Positions 1-8,221 of a stretch of 64,000 nt of DNA are shown in pieces. How positions within the stretch are numbered: position 1 is the stretch's first letter; the number at the start of each line of letters is the position of its first letter. Location of the stretch: assembly GCA_033763135.1 (NCBI GenBank), contig JANRKY010000047.1:7059-71058 (forward strand). The letters are read 5' to 3'. The translations under genes were made by a program, and so were the position numbers. The stretch comes from DALYLB01 sp033763135. Its GTDB lineage: Bacteria > Acidobacteriota > Blastocatellia > RBC074. Below the pieces are notes generated by a model. That model did no database searches. It was given only the letters and a program-made list of their open reading frames with translations, and was not told where the DNA came from.

Positions 1-1205
1 CGCGCATTGCCTATTGGTATCCGCGCGAAGGACTGACCTCGAATAACAACGAGATACAGGTGACAACCGCTGCGGGCGGTGAAGGAGTCAATGCGACCAG
101 GGCATTGGATCGTAACGTGTTTCGGTCAATCTGGATGCCGGACAGTAAATCATTTATCACGGGCGGCAACGATGGCACACGCTTTACGATGTGGCAGCAA
201 CCACTGGAAGGCGCAGCGCGACGGATTGATTTAGGCGCTATCAATCCAGGCGGAAGCTTTTGGCTCGATGCCAGCGTCAGCAACGATGGAGGTCTTGCTT
301 TAACGGGAAGCGAACCGCATCGTCCGACAGAGCTTTATTACTTGCCTTCGCTCACGTCAAAGCCGAAACGCCTTACCGATTTCAATCAACAATTTACCTC
401 GCTTTCCCTTGGCAAAGTCGAAAAAATCGAATGGACAAATGACGAGTTCAAAATGGACGGCGTAATCACTTATCCGCCGGACTTTGCGCCGGGGCGAACC
501 TATCCGCTGGTTTTGTATATTCATGGCGGGCCAGCCTCCGCTTCCAAGGAAGTCTTCAGTGAACGTGCGCAGCTACTGGCGGCGCGTGGCTGGGTGATCT
601 TCGAGCCAAACTATCGCGGCAGCGATAATCTGGGGAGCAAGTTCATGCGGAGCATTTTCAACGACGCGGGCGCAGGCCCCGGACGGGATGTGATGGCAGG
701 GCTAGAGGTATTGAAAAAACGCGGAATCGTTGATACGACGCGAATAGCGGTTTCCGGCTGGTCTTATGGCGGTTTTATGACAACGTGGTTGATTGGGCAT
801 TATCAGGGCTGGAGAGTTGCCATCGCCGGTGCTGCTGTGACCGATAACATGGATCAATATAACTTCGGTGACGCCAATGTCAGCCGCGCAGGTCAATTTG
901 GCGGCTCGCCGTGGACGGGAGATTTCGAGAAGGCTTACCGCGAACAGTCGCCCATCACCAATGCGCCGCAGATCAAAACGCCGACGCTGATTTTGTCAGA
1001 CACGGGGGATGTCCGCGTGCCGATCACGCAATCTTATAAGCTCTATCATGCGCTGCGCGACAACAATGTGCCAGTGCAATTCATTGCTTACCCGGTAGCC
1101 GGGCATTCTCCTACCGACCCTGTACGGCAGCAAGATGTTAGCAGGCGCTGGATCGAATGGATTGAGAGGTATTTTGCGCAAACAACTACATCTGAAAACC
1201 GATGA
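1..1205 (+). CDS. S9 family prolyl oligopeptidase-like serine peptidase, 3' part
   Basis: The reading frame is open from base 3 and continues out of the window to the left, so this is the C-terminal part of a larger protein (S9 enzymes are usually 600-900 residues). The visible part ends a beta-propeller-like region and then holds the alpha/beta hydrolase domain. The nucleophile motif GWSYGG, the acid in DTGDVRVP and the histidine in AGHSP complete the Ser-Asp-His triad. Known members cleave short peptides or acyl-peptides in the periplasm or cytoplasm. It is too large and ordinary for an integron cassette, so I take it as chromosomal flank of the array. The GTG at 60 is internal, not a start. 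Confidence 0.9.
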   Translation, partial: RIAYWYPREGLTSNNNEIQVTTAAGGEGVNATRALDRNVFRSIWMPDSKSFITGGNDGTRFTMWQQPLEGAARRIDLGAINPGGSFWLDASVSNDGGLALTGSEPHRPTELYYLPSLTSKPKRLTDFNQQFTSLSLGKVEKIEWTNDEFKMDGVITYPPDFAPGRTYPLVLYIHGGPASASKEVFSERAQLLAARGWVIFEPNYRGSDNLGSKFMRSIFNDAGAGPGRDVMAGLEVLKKRGIVDTTRIAVSGWSYGGFMTTWLIGHYQGWRVAIAGAAVTDNMDQYNFGDANVSRAGQFGGSPWTGDFEKAYREQSPITNAPQIKTPTLILSDTGDVRVPITQSYKLYHALRDNNVPVQFIAYPVAGHSPTDPVRQQDVSRRWIEWIERYFAQTTTSENR

Positions 1206-1418
1206 GGGCGAGAGGATGGGAATGGGCGATGGGATATGCCAATGGCAAACCCACCCCGAACTCGCATTGCGCCGGAGCGTGGCCGTTCGAGCGGTGCGTA
1301 ATTTCGCGTTACACTGCCACGCCCGGTGAACGAATTGTCATGCAGACAGAATGGAGGCGCGCCTCTGGATGGATTCGCGACCTTCGGTTACCATCGCCCG
1401 CGATAAAGGAGGTTTCCG

Positions 1419-1880
1419 ATGACCAAAGTAACACCGTTTCTGATGTTCAACGATCAGCTCGAGGCTGCCATGGAGTTCTACACCGCCACCTTCCCGGACT
1501 CCGAAATCAGGAACGTCGCCCGCACCGGCGAGGACGGTCCGATCAACTCTGCCGAATTCGTCGTCGGTGGTCAAGTCTTCATGGGCTACAACGGGGGGCC
1601 GCACTTTACGTTCTCCGAAGGCCTCTCGCTCTACGTTGACTGCGAGAACCAGGCCGAAGTCGACGAGTATTGGGACAAGCTGGTCGAGGCTGGGGCGACG
1701 CCTACCGCGTGCGGCTGGATCAAGGATCCGTTCGGCCTCTCCTGGCAGATTGTTCCGCGGCGATTCATGGAGCTGATCCGCGACAAGGATGCCAGGAGAG
1801 TAAAGGCCGTGATGGAGGCCATGATGACGATGGTGAAGCTCGACGTCGCGGCCCTTGAAAAGGCCTATAATGAGGCGTAA
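1419..1880 (+). CDS. VOC superfamily protein, PhnB/3-demethylubiquinone methyltransferase-like
   Basis: 153 residues starting at an ATG preceded by a strong ribosome site AAAGGAGG (about 1407-1414). It has the PhnB-type VOC pattern: an N-terminal strand TKVTPFLMF, the helix AAMEFYTATFPDSEI, and a late DPFGLSWQIVP strand that carries a metal-ligand-like position in relatives. Substrate unknown; relatives include resistance and glyoxalase-like proteins. It lies 5' of the first clear attC and is probably the first cassette. Nothing resembling a good attC could be found between it and the S9 gene, so the array boundary falls in 1206-1418. Confidence 0.85.
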   Translation: MTKVTPFLMFNDQLEAAMEFYTATFPDSEIRNVARTGEDGPINSAEFVVGGQVFMGYNGGPHFTFSEGLSLYVDCENQAEVDEYWDKLVEAGATPTACGWIKDPFGLSWQIVPRRFMELIRDKDARRVKAVMEAMMTMVKLDVAALEKAYNEA

Positions 1881-1932
1881 GTGCGGCGCGCCCACACCCT
1901 GGGCGTTGAACGTGCTGCTTAAACGTACTAAT

Positions 1933-2019
1933 TCGTCCGCTTTTCGTTCAACCGGGGGCGCCGCCGTCTTCCAGGTCGGTCCATTGCGGGCGGCGCCTCG
2001 GTCAGCTCGTTCGCCAGGC
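1933..2019 (+). repeat. attC-like recombination site 1
   Basis: Imperfect palindrome after the VOC stop. An inner stem GGCGCCGCC (about 1957-1965) pairs with GGCGGCGCC (about 1989-1997). The right arm reads CTCGGTCAGCTCG then GCCAGGC (2013-2019), matching the L'-R' side of the other sites. The left arm has CGTTCAACCGG as L'' but a degenerate R''. Confidence 0.7.
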
Positions 2020-2077
2020 TGTCATGAAAACAAATGGGCAAGTAGCCCCGCGGTATAAGTCATAGGTAGACGAAAAG

Positions 2078-2644
2078 ATGGCAAACACTGATTCCCTTGT
2101 AACCATCCACATGGCAGCGAGCCTCGACGGCTTCATCGCTCGAACGGATGGGAGCGTCGACTGGATGGAGACCTCAGACGAATTCGTAAGCGGGGACACA
2201 ATGGATCCTGAATTCGTTCAGGAGTTCCTCAAGACGATTGACTGCTATGTGATGGGATCGCGAACCTATGAGACCGCCTTGAATTTTGAATCCGAGGGGT
2301 TGGGTTGGGCATATGGCGACAAAACCACGTTTGTCCTCACTCGTCGCGAGCTGCCGCGGAACCGGGATACAGTCGAGTTCTACTCCGGCGATCTCGCGGA
2401 ATTGGTGAATGAGCGTCTGCGGCCAATGTTCCGAAGCATCTGGTTTGTTGGAGGCGGCATAGTTTCCGGCGAATGCTTGCGTCTCGGGCTCGCCGACGAG
2501 GTTCGTTATTCGATCCTGCCGGTCTTGATCGGTGAGGGGATTTCCTTTTTCGACAAGCTGGACAGAGACATCGCCCTGCATCTGGCCGAGGTCAAAGCCT
2601 ACAAGAGCGGCATGGTGGCGCTTCGTTACGAAGTGCGACAATAA
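2078..2644 (+). CDS. Dihydrofolate reductase family protein (RibD C-terminal-like, YwjB type)
   Basis: 188 residues. The N-terminal SLVTIHMAASLDGFIA strand and helix, the central VMGSRTYE motif, and WFVGGGIVS followed by SILPVLIGEG are the NADPH-binding landmarks of the RibD-C/DHFR superfamily. Proteins of this YwjB-like branch are cytosolic NAD(P)H-dependent reductases of unknown substrate; classic DHFR folate contacts are not evident, so I do not call it a trimethoprim-resistance dfr gene. It sits between two attC-like sites and is a typical small cassette gene. The stop codon abuts the next attC. Confidence 0.85.
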   Translation: MANTDSLVTIHMAASLDGFIARTDGSVDWMETSDEFVSGDTMDPEFVQEFLKTIDCYVMGSRTYETALNFESEGLGWAYGDKTTFVLTRRELPRNRDTVEFYSGDLAELVNERLRPMFRSIWFVGGGIVSGECLRLGLADEVRYSILPVLIGEGISFFDKLDRDIALHLAEVKAYKSGMVALRYEVRQ

Positions 2645-2714
2645 TGCCGGCTAAATCAGATTCCAGGTCGATCCTTTGCGAGCGTCGGCGCCCCGGTCAA
2701 CCCGTTCGTCAGGC
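2645..2714 (+). repeat. attC-like site 2 (left arm shortened)
   Basis: Begins immediately after the reductase stop. The conserved middle TTCCAGGTCGATCC (about 2661-2674) and the right end CCGGTCAACCCG followed by GTCAGGC (2708-2714) match the other sites. The left R''/L'' boxes are poor, probably because the gene end runs into the site. Confidence 0.65.
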
Positions 2715-2724
2715 GGAAGATTGC

Positions 2725-3120
2725 ATGGAAATACGCTACTTAAACACAGATTTAGAGATAGAATCTGAAAATGATATTTCTCGAATCGTTGAGGAATTTG
2801 GTGACGACGTGATGTTGCTGCATCATGGAGAAATTCGAGGATATATGCATGCATCATTTGAGACCGCAGGATTCAGAATAGGCGCCGACGAGGCTATCGA
2901 GACATTTTGTTCATTGGTCGAGAATTTTCCCGAAGAGGTTCGTGAAATCTGGGATAACTGTTGTACTCGTATTTTTGATATCGGGTATGAAAGCGGGCTA
3001 TCTTCCACAAGTTTTCGATCAGAGATCAGAGAGTCGACAGTTCAGCGAATGGGAAAAATCAAGGCGAGTATCCGGATTACGATATACCCCGGCAGTAAAG
3101 AGGCGGGCGCTGGCGATTGA
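2725..3120 (+). CDS. Cassette-encoded hypothetical protein, about 131 aa
   Basis: Starts at ATG 2725, ten bases after the attC right end; an upstream in-frame extension would run through the attC and is not used. Acidic, soluble, no signal peptide or membrane segment. The C-terminal part (FDIGYESG, then a strand ending SIRITIYP) recalls small DUF4279-like proteins, some of which are predicted immunity or phage-defence-linked proteins. That resemblance is from memory and weak. The gene is distinctly A+T-richer than the chromosome around 13-63 kb, as expected of an acquired cassette. Confidence 0.7.
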   Translation: MEIRYLNTDLEIESENDISRIVEEFGDDVMLLHHGEIRGYMHASFETAGFRIGADEAIETFCSLVENFPEEVREIWDNCCTRIFDIGYESGLSSTSFRSEIRESTVQRMGKIKASIRITIYPGSKEAGAGD

Positions 3121-3159
3121 TAAATCGGGTACGGCGTCTTGCTGGCGGCTCAGTTTCGA

Positions 3160-3259
3160 ACAATATTTTCGCTGTCTCTATCGGCGGACTACACCCATAA
3201 ATGCTCGCGAGTCGCGTTATTTGTCAGACGGCGCGGATTCTGCGCGCGGGCGACCAGGC
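3160..3259 (+). repeat. Degenerate attC-like region
   Basis: A block at 3170-3222 (CGCTGTCTCTATCGG and GCTCGCGAGTCGC) is a diverged copy of 6131-6186, which lies just left of a clear attC. It is followed by a hairpin GCGCGG/TGCGCGC (3231-3247) and a terminal GACCAGGC (3252-3259) resembling the R' end. Only the right-hand part looks like a site. Confidence 0.4.
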
Positions 3260-3272
3260 AAAGGAACCTCAT

Positions 3273-3701
3273 ATGAACGTGCTCAAACAAATCCAAGACT
3301 ATATTGCAGTTCAACCAGAACCCAAACGAAGCGACATGCAGGAGTTGCATGACATCATTCTGAGATTGACGCCAGGATGTAAATTATGGTTTCTGGACGG
3401 CAAGGACGAGAGAGGGCAAACGGTTTCTAATCCAAACATCGGTTATGGATCCCAGGCCATAACGTATGCTGATGGAAAAACCAGAGAGTTCTATCAGGTT
3501 GGCATTAGTGGAAACACAACAGGAATCTCAGTCTATATAATGGGGATAAAAGACAAGAAGTACTTGGCTGAGACCTATGCGAAAAAAATCGGCAAGGCCA
3601 GCGTAACGGGGTATTGCATCAAGTTCAGGACTCTAAGAAATGTAAACATTGATATTCTTGAGGCCGCAATGCGATATGGGATTGAGCAGACAAGCGCCTG
3701 A
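3273..3701 (+). CDS. DUF1801 family (YdhG-like) protein
   Basis: 142 residues from ATG 3273; the in-frame extension to 3201 crosses the degenerate attC and lacks a ribosome site. Contains the DUF1801 signature: PEPKRSDMQELHDIIL at the N-terminus, CKLWFLDGK, NPNIGYG, a KTREFYQVG strand, and GYCIKFRTL near the end. The fold is compact alpha/beta and the function unknown. DUF1801 genes are recurrent integron cassette cargo. The TGA stop lies inside the R'' box of the following attC, a tight packing seen in cassettes. Confidence 0.85.
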   Translation: MNVLKQIQDYIAVQPEPKRSDMQELHDIILRLTPGCKLWFLDGKDERGQTVSNPNIGYGSQAITYADGKTREFYQVGISGNTTGISVYIMGIKDKKYLAETYAKKIGKASVTGYCIKFRTLRNVNIDILEAAMRYGIEQTSA

Positions 3702-3769
3702 TTCACGTTTTACCAGGGGTTCGTTGACGATAAGAATCGTCTCAGGCTCGGTCAACTCGTTCGTCAGGC
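3696..3769 (+). repeat. attC-like site 3
   Basis: R'' GCCTGAT (3696-3702, containing the stop codon of the preceding gene), an inner hairpin GACGAT/ATCGTC (3725-3741), then L' CTCGGTCAACTCG and R' GTCAGGC (3763-3769). R' is the reverse complement of GCCTGAC, so the outer boxes pair with one mismatch. Confidence 0.75.
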
Positions 3770-3829
3770 AGCCCGGAGAGAGCATCGTCATGCGAATCGA
3801 CCGTTTTGCGAGACGAGGAAGACCAGAAG

Positions 3830-4636
3830 ATGGCTGCATTCGCGAGATTTGAAAAACGCATAGCTGTGCTGACTGGCGGCGCGTCCGGCATCGGTCGTGA
3901 ACTATTGCTTCAGTTGGTGCAGAGAGGTACGCATGTGGCAGCTTGCGACATTGATCGTGACAGTCTGGAGACGGCAGTTCGACGGGCCCGCGCGAGCAAT
4001 CCTGACGTACGCGTCACGGCACACGTGCATGACGTATCCGATGAGAAGTCGATCGGTCGGTTCGTGAAAGAGGTCGCCAGAGAGCATGAGAGTGACGCGA
4101 TCCACCTGCTGTTCAACAATGCCGGCGTGGTGGGTGGCGGGTCGTTCGTTACAGGGCAGCGCGACGAGTGGGAGCGGACGTTTGCGGTATGCTGGTTCGG
4201 CACGTATTACTGCACCCGGGCATTTCTCCCGATGCTCATAGCTGCCGATCAAGGCGTTATCGTCAATACTTCCTCAGTGAGCGGCATGTGGGCGAGTTTA
4301 GGGGCGGGGTCACCGCACACGGCCTATTCATCGGCGAAGTTTGCGGTCCGGGGCTTCACGGAGTCGCTTCTCGTGGACCTCCGCGCGCACGCTCCCCATG
4401 TCTCTGCAGTGCTTGTCATGCCAGGGCATGTTCGCAGCGGGATGCCGGCTCCTCCCCGATCATGGCGGCGCGCGCTAAATTCACTGTTCGCCGACTATCA
4501 ACCGGTGTCAAGCAGAGATGCCGCGAAAGCGATCCTCAACGCGGTAAGCAGCGGCGACTGGCGAGTCATCATCGGGCAAGACGCCGAGGCGGTCGATGTA
4601 CGTGTCCGAGCAGAGCCGGGGACGATCTACGATTGA
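3830..4636 (+). CDS. Short-chain dehydrogenase/reductase (classical SDR)
   Basis: 268 residues from ATG 3830; a TTG eight codons upstream is less likely. The Rossmann NAD(P)-binding motif TGGASGIG is at residues 15-22, followed by NNAG, a catalytic serine in VNTSSVSG and the YSSAK (YxxxK) pair. The C-terminal part is loosely conserved and gives no substrate. Base composition is closer to the chromosomal backbone than its neighbours. It is flanked by attC-like sites, so I treat it as a cassette gene, though 268 residues is long for one. Confidence 0.85.
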   Translation: MAAFARFEKRIAVLTGGASGIGRELLLQLVQRGTHVAACDIDRDSLETAVRRARASNPDVRVTAHVHDVSDEKSIGRFVKEVAREHESDAIHLLFNNAGVVGGGSFVTGQRDEWERTFAVCWFGTYYCTRAFLPMLIAADQGVIVNTSSVSGMWASLGAGSPHTAYSSAKFAVRGFTESLLVDLRAHAPHVSAVLVMPGHVRSGMPAPPRSWRRALNSLFADYQPVSSRDAAKAILNAVSSGDWRVIIGQDAEAVDVRVRAEPGTIYD

Positions 4637-4770
4637 CTGGGGGCAGGAGTGGTTCGATCCGAATTTCTGAAATGTGATTTGAAAGTCAGGTCAAGGTCGC
4701 TTGACAGGAAGAGATTGAGAATGGCCGAGCCTCTTTAGCTACAGGGGCTCTTGCGCGCAGCGCTTCGTTC

Positions 4771-4845
4771 AGCTTACGTTCAGCTTACGTTCGACCAGCG
4801 TTTCGGTTCGGAAGGGCGGCACCCCGGTCAGCTCAGTCGCAAGGC
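4771..4845 (+). repeat. attC-like site 4 with an 11-bp tandem duplication
   Basis: Right end CCCCGGTCAGCTC and GCAAGGC (4839-4845) corresponds to L'-R'. The left side CTTACGTTCGACCAG matches the L'' of site 9. The unit CAGCTTACGTT is duplicated head to tail (4770-4780 and 4781-4791). The 134 bases between the SDR stop and this site show no gene. Confidence 0.6.
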
Positions 4846-4867
4846 CATATTACGAGAATCATACATT

Positions 4868-5635
4868 ATGGAATTACTACATCCCTGCCCCTGTTGCGGT
4901 TACAACACTCTGAATGCGCCATCTCCTGGATCGTGGCTCGTTTGCCAAGTTTGCTATTGGGAGGATGATTTGGCTCAGTTTGAAGATCCCAGACTTGTCA
5001 GCAGGGCAAATTCTCATTCGCTTCGTGTCGCTCAATACAATTTTGCAACAATCGGAGCCTCTGATAAGCAATATCTCAACCGTGTAAGGAAGGTGGTTGA
5101 GGCGGATGTCCGCAACCCGGAATGGACGCCAGTCTATGAAATTGTGAGCAGAGAGGATGAATTGATAATTGATCTCGCAGACGCCGCATTTGCAGACGTT
5201 TCGCGACCGGAGCACTTTACAAACTATACACACTGTCAGGAGTGCTTCGAGCACGACGAAACAATGCGTAATGCCAAGCGGGGGGAGCTGGTGATCAATG
5301 AAAACTGGAGCCCTATCTGCTTTTTATCGTCACAGGGATTTCAGTATTTTATGCCCGATTTTGTCCGTCTTGCTCTTCAGTCCAGTGAGGGGAATTTTTT
5401 AAGCACATTTACCACTTTTCACCTGCGATCTACTAATCGCAAGAACGAGCTCCCGGAATGTCGTCCACGGCAGACAACGCTGTTCACGCATGAGCAAACG
5501 GAAGTCACTTTGCGATTTCTTGAATATGTCGAGCAAACGCGATGGATTGAGCTTGAATATGATATGGAAAAGCTGGAGCAGGTAATTCGCGACTGGCGTA
5601 AATCGCTTGCTTCAGCTGGTGATTCACCTGCCTGA
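4868..5635 (+). CDS. CPCC-type cysteine-rich protein
   Basis: 255 residues from ATG 4868, 22 bases after an attC end. The N-terminus has the CPCC family signature: HPCPCCGYNTL, then WLVCQVCYWEDD, with four cysteines that likely bind zinc (residues about 6-35), and the following RANSHSLRVAQ segment. After that the protein continues with another 200 residues, including a CQECFEHD pair, that I do not recognise; most CPCC proteins are much shorter, so this may be a fusion. Strongly A+T-richer than the chromosome. It shares its cassette with the next gene because no attC separates them. Confidence 0.75.
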   Translation: MELLHPCPCCGYNTLNAPSPGSWLVCQVCYWEDDLAQFEDPRLVSRANSHSLRVAQYNFATIGASDKQYLNRVRKVVEADVRNPEWTPVYEIVSREDELIIDLADAAFADVSRPEHFTNYTHCQECFEHDETMRNAKRGELVINENWSPICFLSSQGFQYFMPDFVRLALQSSEGNFLSTFTTFHLRSTNRKNELPECRPRQTTLFTHEQTEVTLRFLEYVEQTRWIELEYDMEKLEQVIRDWRKSLASAGDSPA

Positions 5636-5663
5636 TAGTTCATGTGTCTCAAAAGGAGGTATT

Positions 5664-6029
5664 GTGGTAGAAACCTACGGCCTAACACATATCAGTCTTG
5701 CTGTTCGCGATATAGATCGGTCTTTGCAGTTTTACCAGCAAGTTTTTGGCGTCAGGGAATATTATAGAGATGAAAATTCAATACAAGTAATCAGCCCGCG
5801 GGGCCACGATGTCATCGCTTTTGAATATGACCCAGTAAATGCAGGTGAGTCTAAGGGCATAAATCACTTTGGGTTTCGGCTGATAAACAGTGCGGACATT
5901 GATAAGGCCGTTGAAGAGGTGGAACGGGCTGGTGGGACGGTAATAAAGAAAGGAGAATTCGCGCCAGGATGCCCATTTGCATATATACACGACCCGGATG
6001 GTTATATGATTGAAATCTGGTATGAGTGA
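5664..6029 (+). CDS. VOC family protein (glyoxalase/fosfomycin-resistance-like fold)
   Basis: 121 residues. The GTG at 5664 is chosen because AAAAGGAGG (5651-5659) sits just before it; the earlier in-frame start would overlap the upstream gene. Sequence shows GLTHISLAVRDIDRSLQFYQ, then GINHFGFRL and a terminal YIHDPDGYMIEIWYE, giving the two beta-alpha-beta-beta-beta modules with His and Glu metal-ligand positions. Glyoxalase I, FosA-type and dioxygenase relatives share this fold and I cannot choose between them. It follows the CPCC gene by 28 bases with no attC between. Confidence 0.85.
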   Translation: MVETYGLTHISLAVRDIDRSLQFYQQVFGVREYYRDENSIQVISPRGHDVIAFEYDPVNAGESKGINHFGFRLINSADIDKAVEEVERAGGTVIKKGEFAPGCPFAYIHDPDGYMIEIWYE

Positions 6030-6187
6030 ATTCTTTGACGCGCGAGCTTGGGTCGGTTCGCGGGTCTTCGCTGGCGATGGGGAGATTGAGTGTGACGCCT
6101 TGCCGATGCGCTCAGTTACGATCAATCTTTGCGCTGTGTCCATCGGAGAGCTTCACGCGTAAGCGATCGCGAGTCATGGTATTTTTC

Positions 6188-6350
6188 GCCCAACCGCTCA
6201 TTTGACTGGAGTTTCGGTGACGATAAGAATCGTCTCAAACCAGGCTGGAGCAGCGCCGCTGTAAGTCCCTTTTTAAATTGGCACGGCCTGGCTCTGTTCC
6301 TTGAGAGGCGCCGCCGATTTGATCCATGTCAACTTGAGCTGCTCACTCGA
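6188..6350 (+). repeat. attC-like site 5, long form
   Basis: R'' GCCCAAC (6188-6194, fits RYYYAAC), L'' CATTTGACTGGAG, hairpin GACGAT/ATCGTC (about 6219-6234), a long centre containing TTGAGAGGCGCCGCC (6301-6315) and a weak right arm with GTCAACTTGAG. At about 160 bp it is the longest site here. The stretch 6030-6187 holds only the block shared with 3170-3222. Confidence 0.6.
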
Positions 6351-6364
6351 AAATGCAGTGATCT

Positions 6365-6745
6365 ATGAACGTAATTAATGTTTCAAATCTCAATGGTTCT
6401 GAGTTTGACAAGATAGAGTCAGTGATATCGAGCCATAATCAACTGCTTGATGTTCTCAATTGCGTTGAGATAGAGAAAGAGAAGCGGCTGAGCCCAGAAA
6501 TCGTGACTCAAGATGAGTATACGCACGACATTGTGGTTGAATGGAAAGAGCCCATATATCTGGTATACGATACGAATTGACTGGGAGCGATTGCGGCGGT
6601 CGCCGTCTGGGATCATAAGCCAACAGAAGAAGAGCTATTGAACGCGAGAGTGGAACGTGGATGGTTGCCGACAGAGTCACGCGTTAAAGAAGGCGAAGCC
6701 GTATTGGGCTATGCCTGCCGCATCGGCGTCAATCATCGAAAGTAA
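6365..6745 (+). pseudogene. Cassette protein interrupted by one in-frame TGA (nonsense mutation, or Sec codon)
   Basis: An ATG-started frame of 71 codons stops at TGA 6578-6580, but the same frame continues for 54 more codons to TAA at 6743-6745 without another stop. The downstream stretch looks coding (AVAVWDHKPTEEELL, then RVERGWLPTES) and has no obvious start of its own. I therefore read it as one 126-residue protein with residue 72 encoded by TGA. Either the gene is broken, or UGA is recoded: 17 bases after the TGA a GGUC loop (6598-6601) is enclosed by a 5-bp stem GCGGC/GCCGU, resembling a bacterial SECIS. Family unknown. Located between two attC-like sites. Confidence 0.55.
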
Positions 6746-6817
6746 GCATTGAGCAGGATCGACTTTCCTTCTTTTGAAGAGAGGCAGGCGAAAAAGATCG
6801 CAACGCACTGTATTTTC

Positions 6818-6887
6818 GCCTAACCGCCCGTTTGACTGAGCCCCCTTCGCTTCCAGATCGATCCTTTTGGAGGGGAGCGAGTTAGGG
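6818..6887 (+). repeat. attC-like site 6
   Basis: The best left arm in the array: canonical R'' GCCTAAC (6818-6824), then CGCCCGTTTGACTGAG. The centre has TTCCAGATCGATCC and the right end has GTTAGGG (6881-6887), one base off GTTRRRY. The outer seven bases pair as CCTAAC/GTTAGG. Confidence 0.75.
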
Positions 6888-6955
6888 ATCGAGTGCTCTA
6901 ACGGTTGCACTGATTCTTGGTGAAAACACTTCAAAGAAAAGATGAGAGAGAGGCC

Positions 6956-7363
6956 ATGCTGCGAATCATCTTGGGCGTGATTGCCGGATTTTTTGGCTGG
7001 GTGATAGGTTGGTTTGGAAGCGAGAAGGCTCTTTCGGCCATTTGGCCGGAGTGGTTCGGCGTTCAACAACGCGCGTTCCAGGCGGCCATTGAGAATGACG
7101 GTCAGTTCGCGCCCGATACGAGGTTTCTTCTCACGCAGATTCTCTGCGCTGCAATCGTTTCGGTGATGTCAGGATTTCTGGCGGCGCTGGTCGCCGGCGA
7201 AGCGCAGCGCGCGCCTCTGATTCTCGGCATTCTGCTACTGGCATTGGGCTTAATGAAGGCGGTTCTGTCCTGGAGGCATGTTCCTGTTTGGTATCATATT
7301 CTCTTCACGGCGATTCTGGTTTTAATGACGATTATGGGCGGCAAATTGAAAACGACAGCTTAG
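6956..7363 (+). CDS. Small integral membrane protein, cassette-borne
   Basis: 135 residues from ATG 6956, preceded by GAGAGAGG. Four hydrophobic segments are visible: residues about 3-19 (IILGVIAGFFGWVIGWF), 60-80, 85-103 and 112-128, with a short hydrophilic loop after the first. The pattern resembles small four-helix inner-membrane proteins common in cassettes. I recognise no family and no transport motif. There is no attC between it and the beta-lactamase gene, so the two may travel together. Confidence 0.65.
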   Translation: MLRIILGVIAGFFGWVIGWFGSEKALSAIWPEWFGVQQRAFQAAIENDGQFAPDTRFLLTQILCAAIVSVMSGFLAALVAGEAQRAPLILGILLLALGLMKAVLSWRHVPVWYHILFTAILVLMTIMGGKLKTTA

Positions 7364-7455
7364 TCGGGATCGAGAGGGGATATGCTTCGGAGAATTGACT
7401 CAAAACGAACTGTCAATCGATTTTGGGATGACCAAGTTGGGAAAAAGCGAAACAG

Positions 7456-8214
7456 ATGAAAATCGTCATAACTGCCTTATTGATAATTGCAGCCTCCATC
7501 ACGAATTTAAACTGCGGTTCTCGAAAACAAGTCGCATTCGTTCCCAGGGAGGCGTACAAGACCAGCACGTTAATTGTGACCCAAATTGCCGGAAATTCCT
7601 TCAAGCATACCTCATTCAAGCAGACCAATGATTTTGGATATGTTCCATGCAACGGGCTCATTGTGAGAAATGGCAATGAAGCAATTGTTTTCGACACGCC
7701 AACCAACGACAAGAGCTCAGGAGAATTGATCAAGTGGATAAAGGAGGAGCTCCATTGCAGGATAAATGCAGTTATTCCAACCCATTTTCACGACGATTGT
7801 CTGGGAGGGTTAACGGCGTTTGATGAGGATGGCATTCCTTCGTATGCGAATTTCAGGACGATCGAGCTTGCGAGGGAGAACGGATTGGGCGTTCCCGGGA
7901 ACAGCTTCAGGGATTCGCTTGTGCTGAAAGTGGGCGATGAGGAGGTTGTTGCGAAGTTTTTCGGAGAAGGACACACAAAGGATAATATCGTGGGATATTT
8001 CCCAAGTGAAGGCGTGATGTTCGGAGGTTGTCTGATAAAAGAGCTGAATGCAGGCAAGGGGTATTTGGGCGACGCCAATGTTGCGGATTGGTCCGCGACA
8101 GTTGAGCGAGTTAAGAAAGAGTATCCAGAGGTGGAAATTATTGTCCCAGGGCACGGAGAGCATGGGGACCAGAAGATACTTGATTATACGATTAACCTGT
8201 TCAAGGCTCAGTAG
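7456..8214 (+). CDS. Subclass B1 metallo-beta-lactamase, lipoprotein
   Basis: 252 residues with a lipoprotein signal: hydrophobic residues 3-16 and lipobox LNC at 18-20, so a membrane-anchored periplasmic enzyme. All six zinc ligands of subclass B1 are present: H110, H112 and D114 in THFHDDCLGG, H173 in GEGHTKDN, C192 in GGCLIKEL and H233 in VPGHGEHGD. The CLIKEL, GDANVADW and GHGEHGD stretches are typical of true B1 beta-lactamases and not of general MBL-fold hydrolases. Length matches the family. It would hydrolyse beta-lactams including carbapenems if expressed; this is inferred from motifs. It lies in the cassette array, followed by an attC-like site. Confidence 0.9.
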   Translation: MKIVITALLIIAASITNLNCGSRKQVAFVPREAYKTSTLIVTQIAGNSFKHTSFKQTNDFGYVPCNGLIVRNGNEAIVFDTPTNDKSSGELIKWIKEELHCRINAVIPTHFHDDCLGGLTAFDEDGIPSYANFRTIELARENGLGVPGNSFRDSLVLKVGDEEVVAKFFGEGHTKDNIVGYFPSEGVMFGGCLIKELNAGKGYLGDANVADWSATVERVKKEYPEVEIIVPGHGEHGDQKILDYTINLFKAQ

Positions 8215-8221
8215 GCGGGGA

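Noticed and set aside
1280..1350. Possible attC or attI left of the first VOC gene
   Set aside because: GGTGAACGAATTGTCATGC resembles one half of an attC, but no paired arm or R box of the array family is present.
2078..2644. Trimethoprim-resistance dihydrofolate reductase cassette
   Set aside because: The sequence belongs to the RibD-C/YwjB branch and lacks the classic DHFR folate-site pattern.
7395..7631. 78-codon frame overlapping the beta-lactamase start
   Set aside because: Overlaps the signal peptide of the lactamase in another frame and has no recognisable content.
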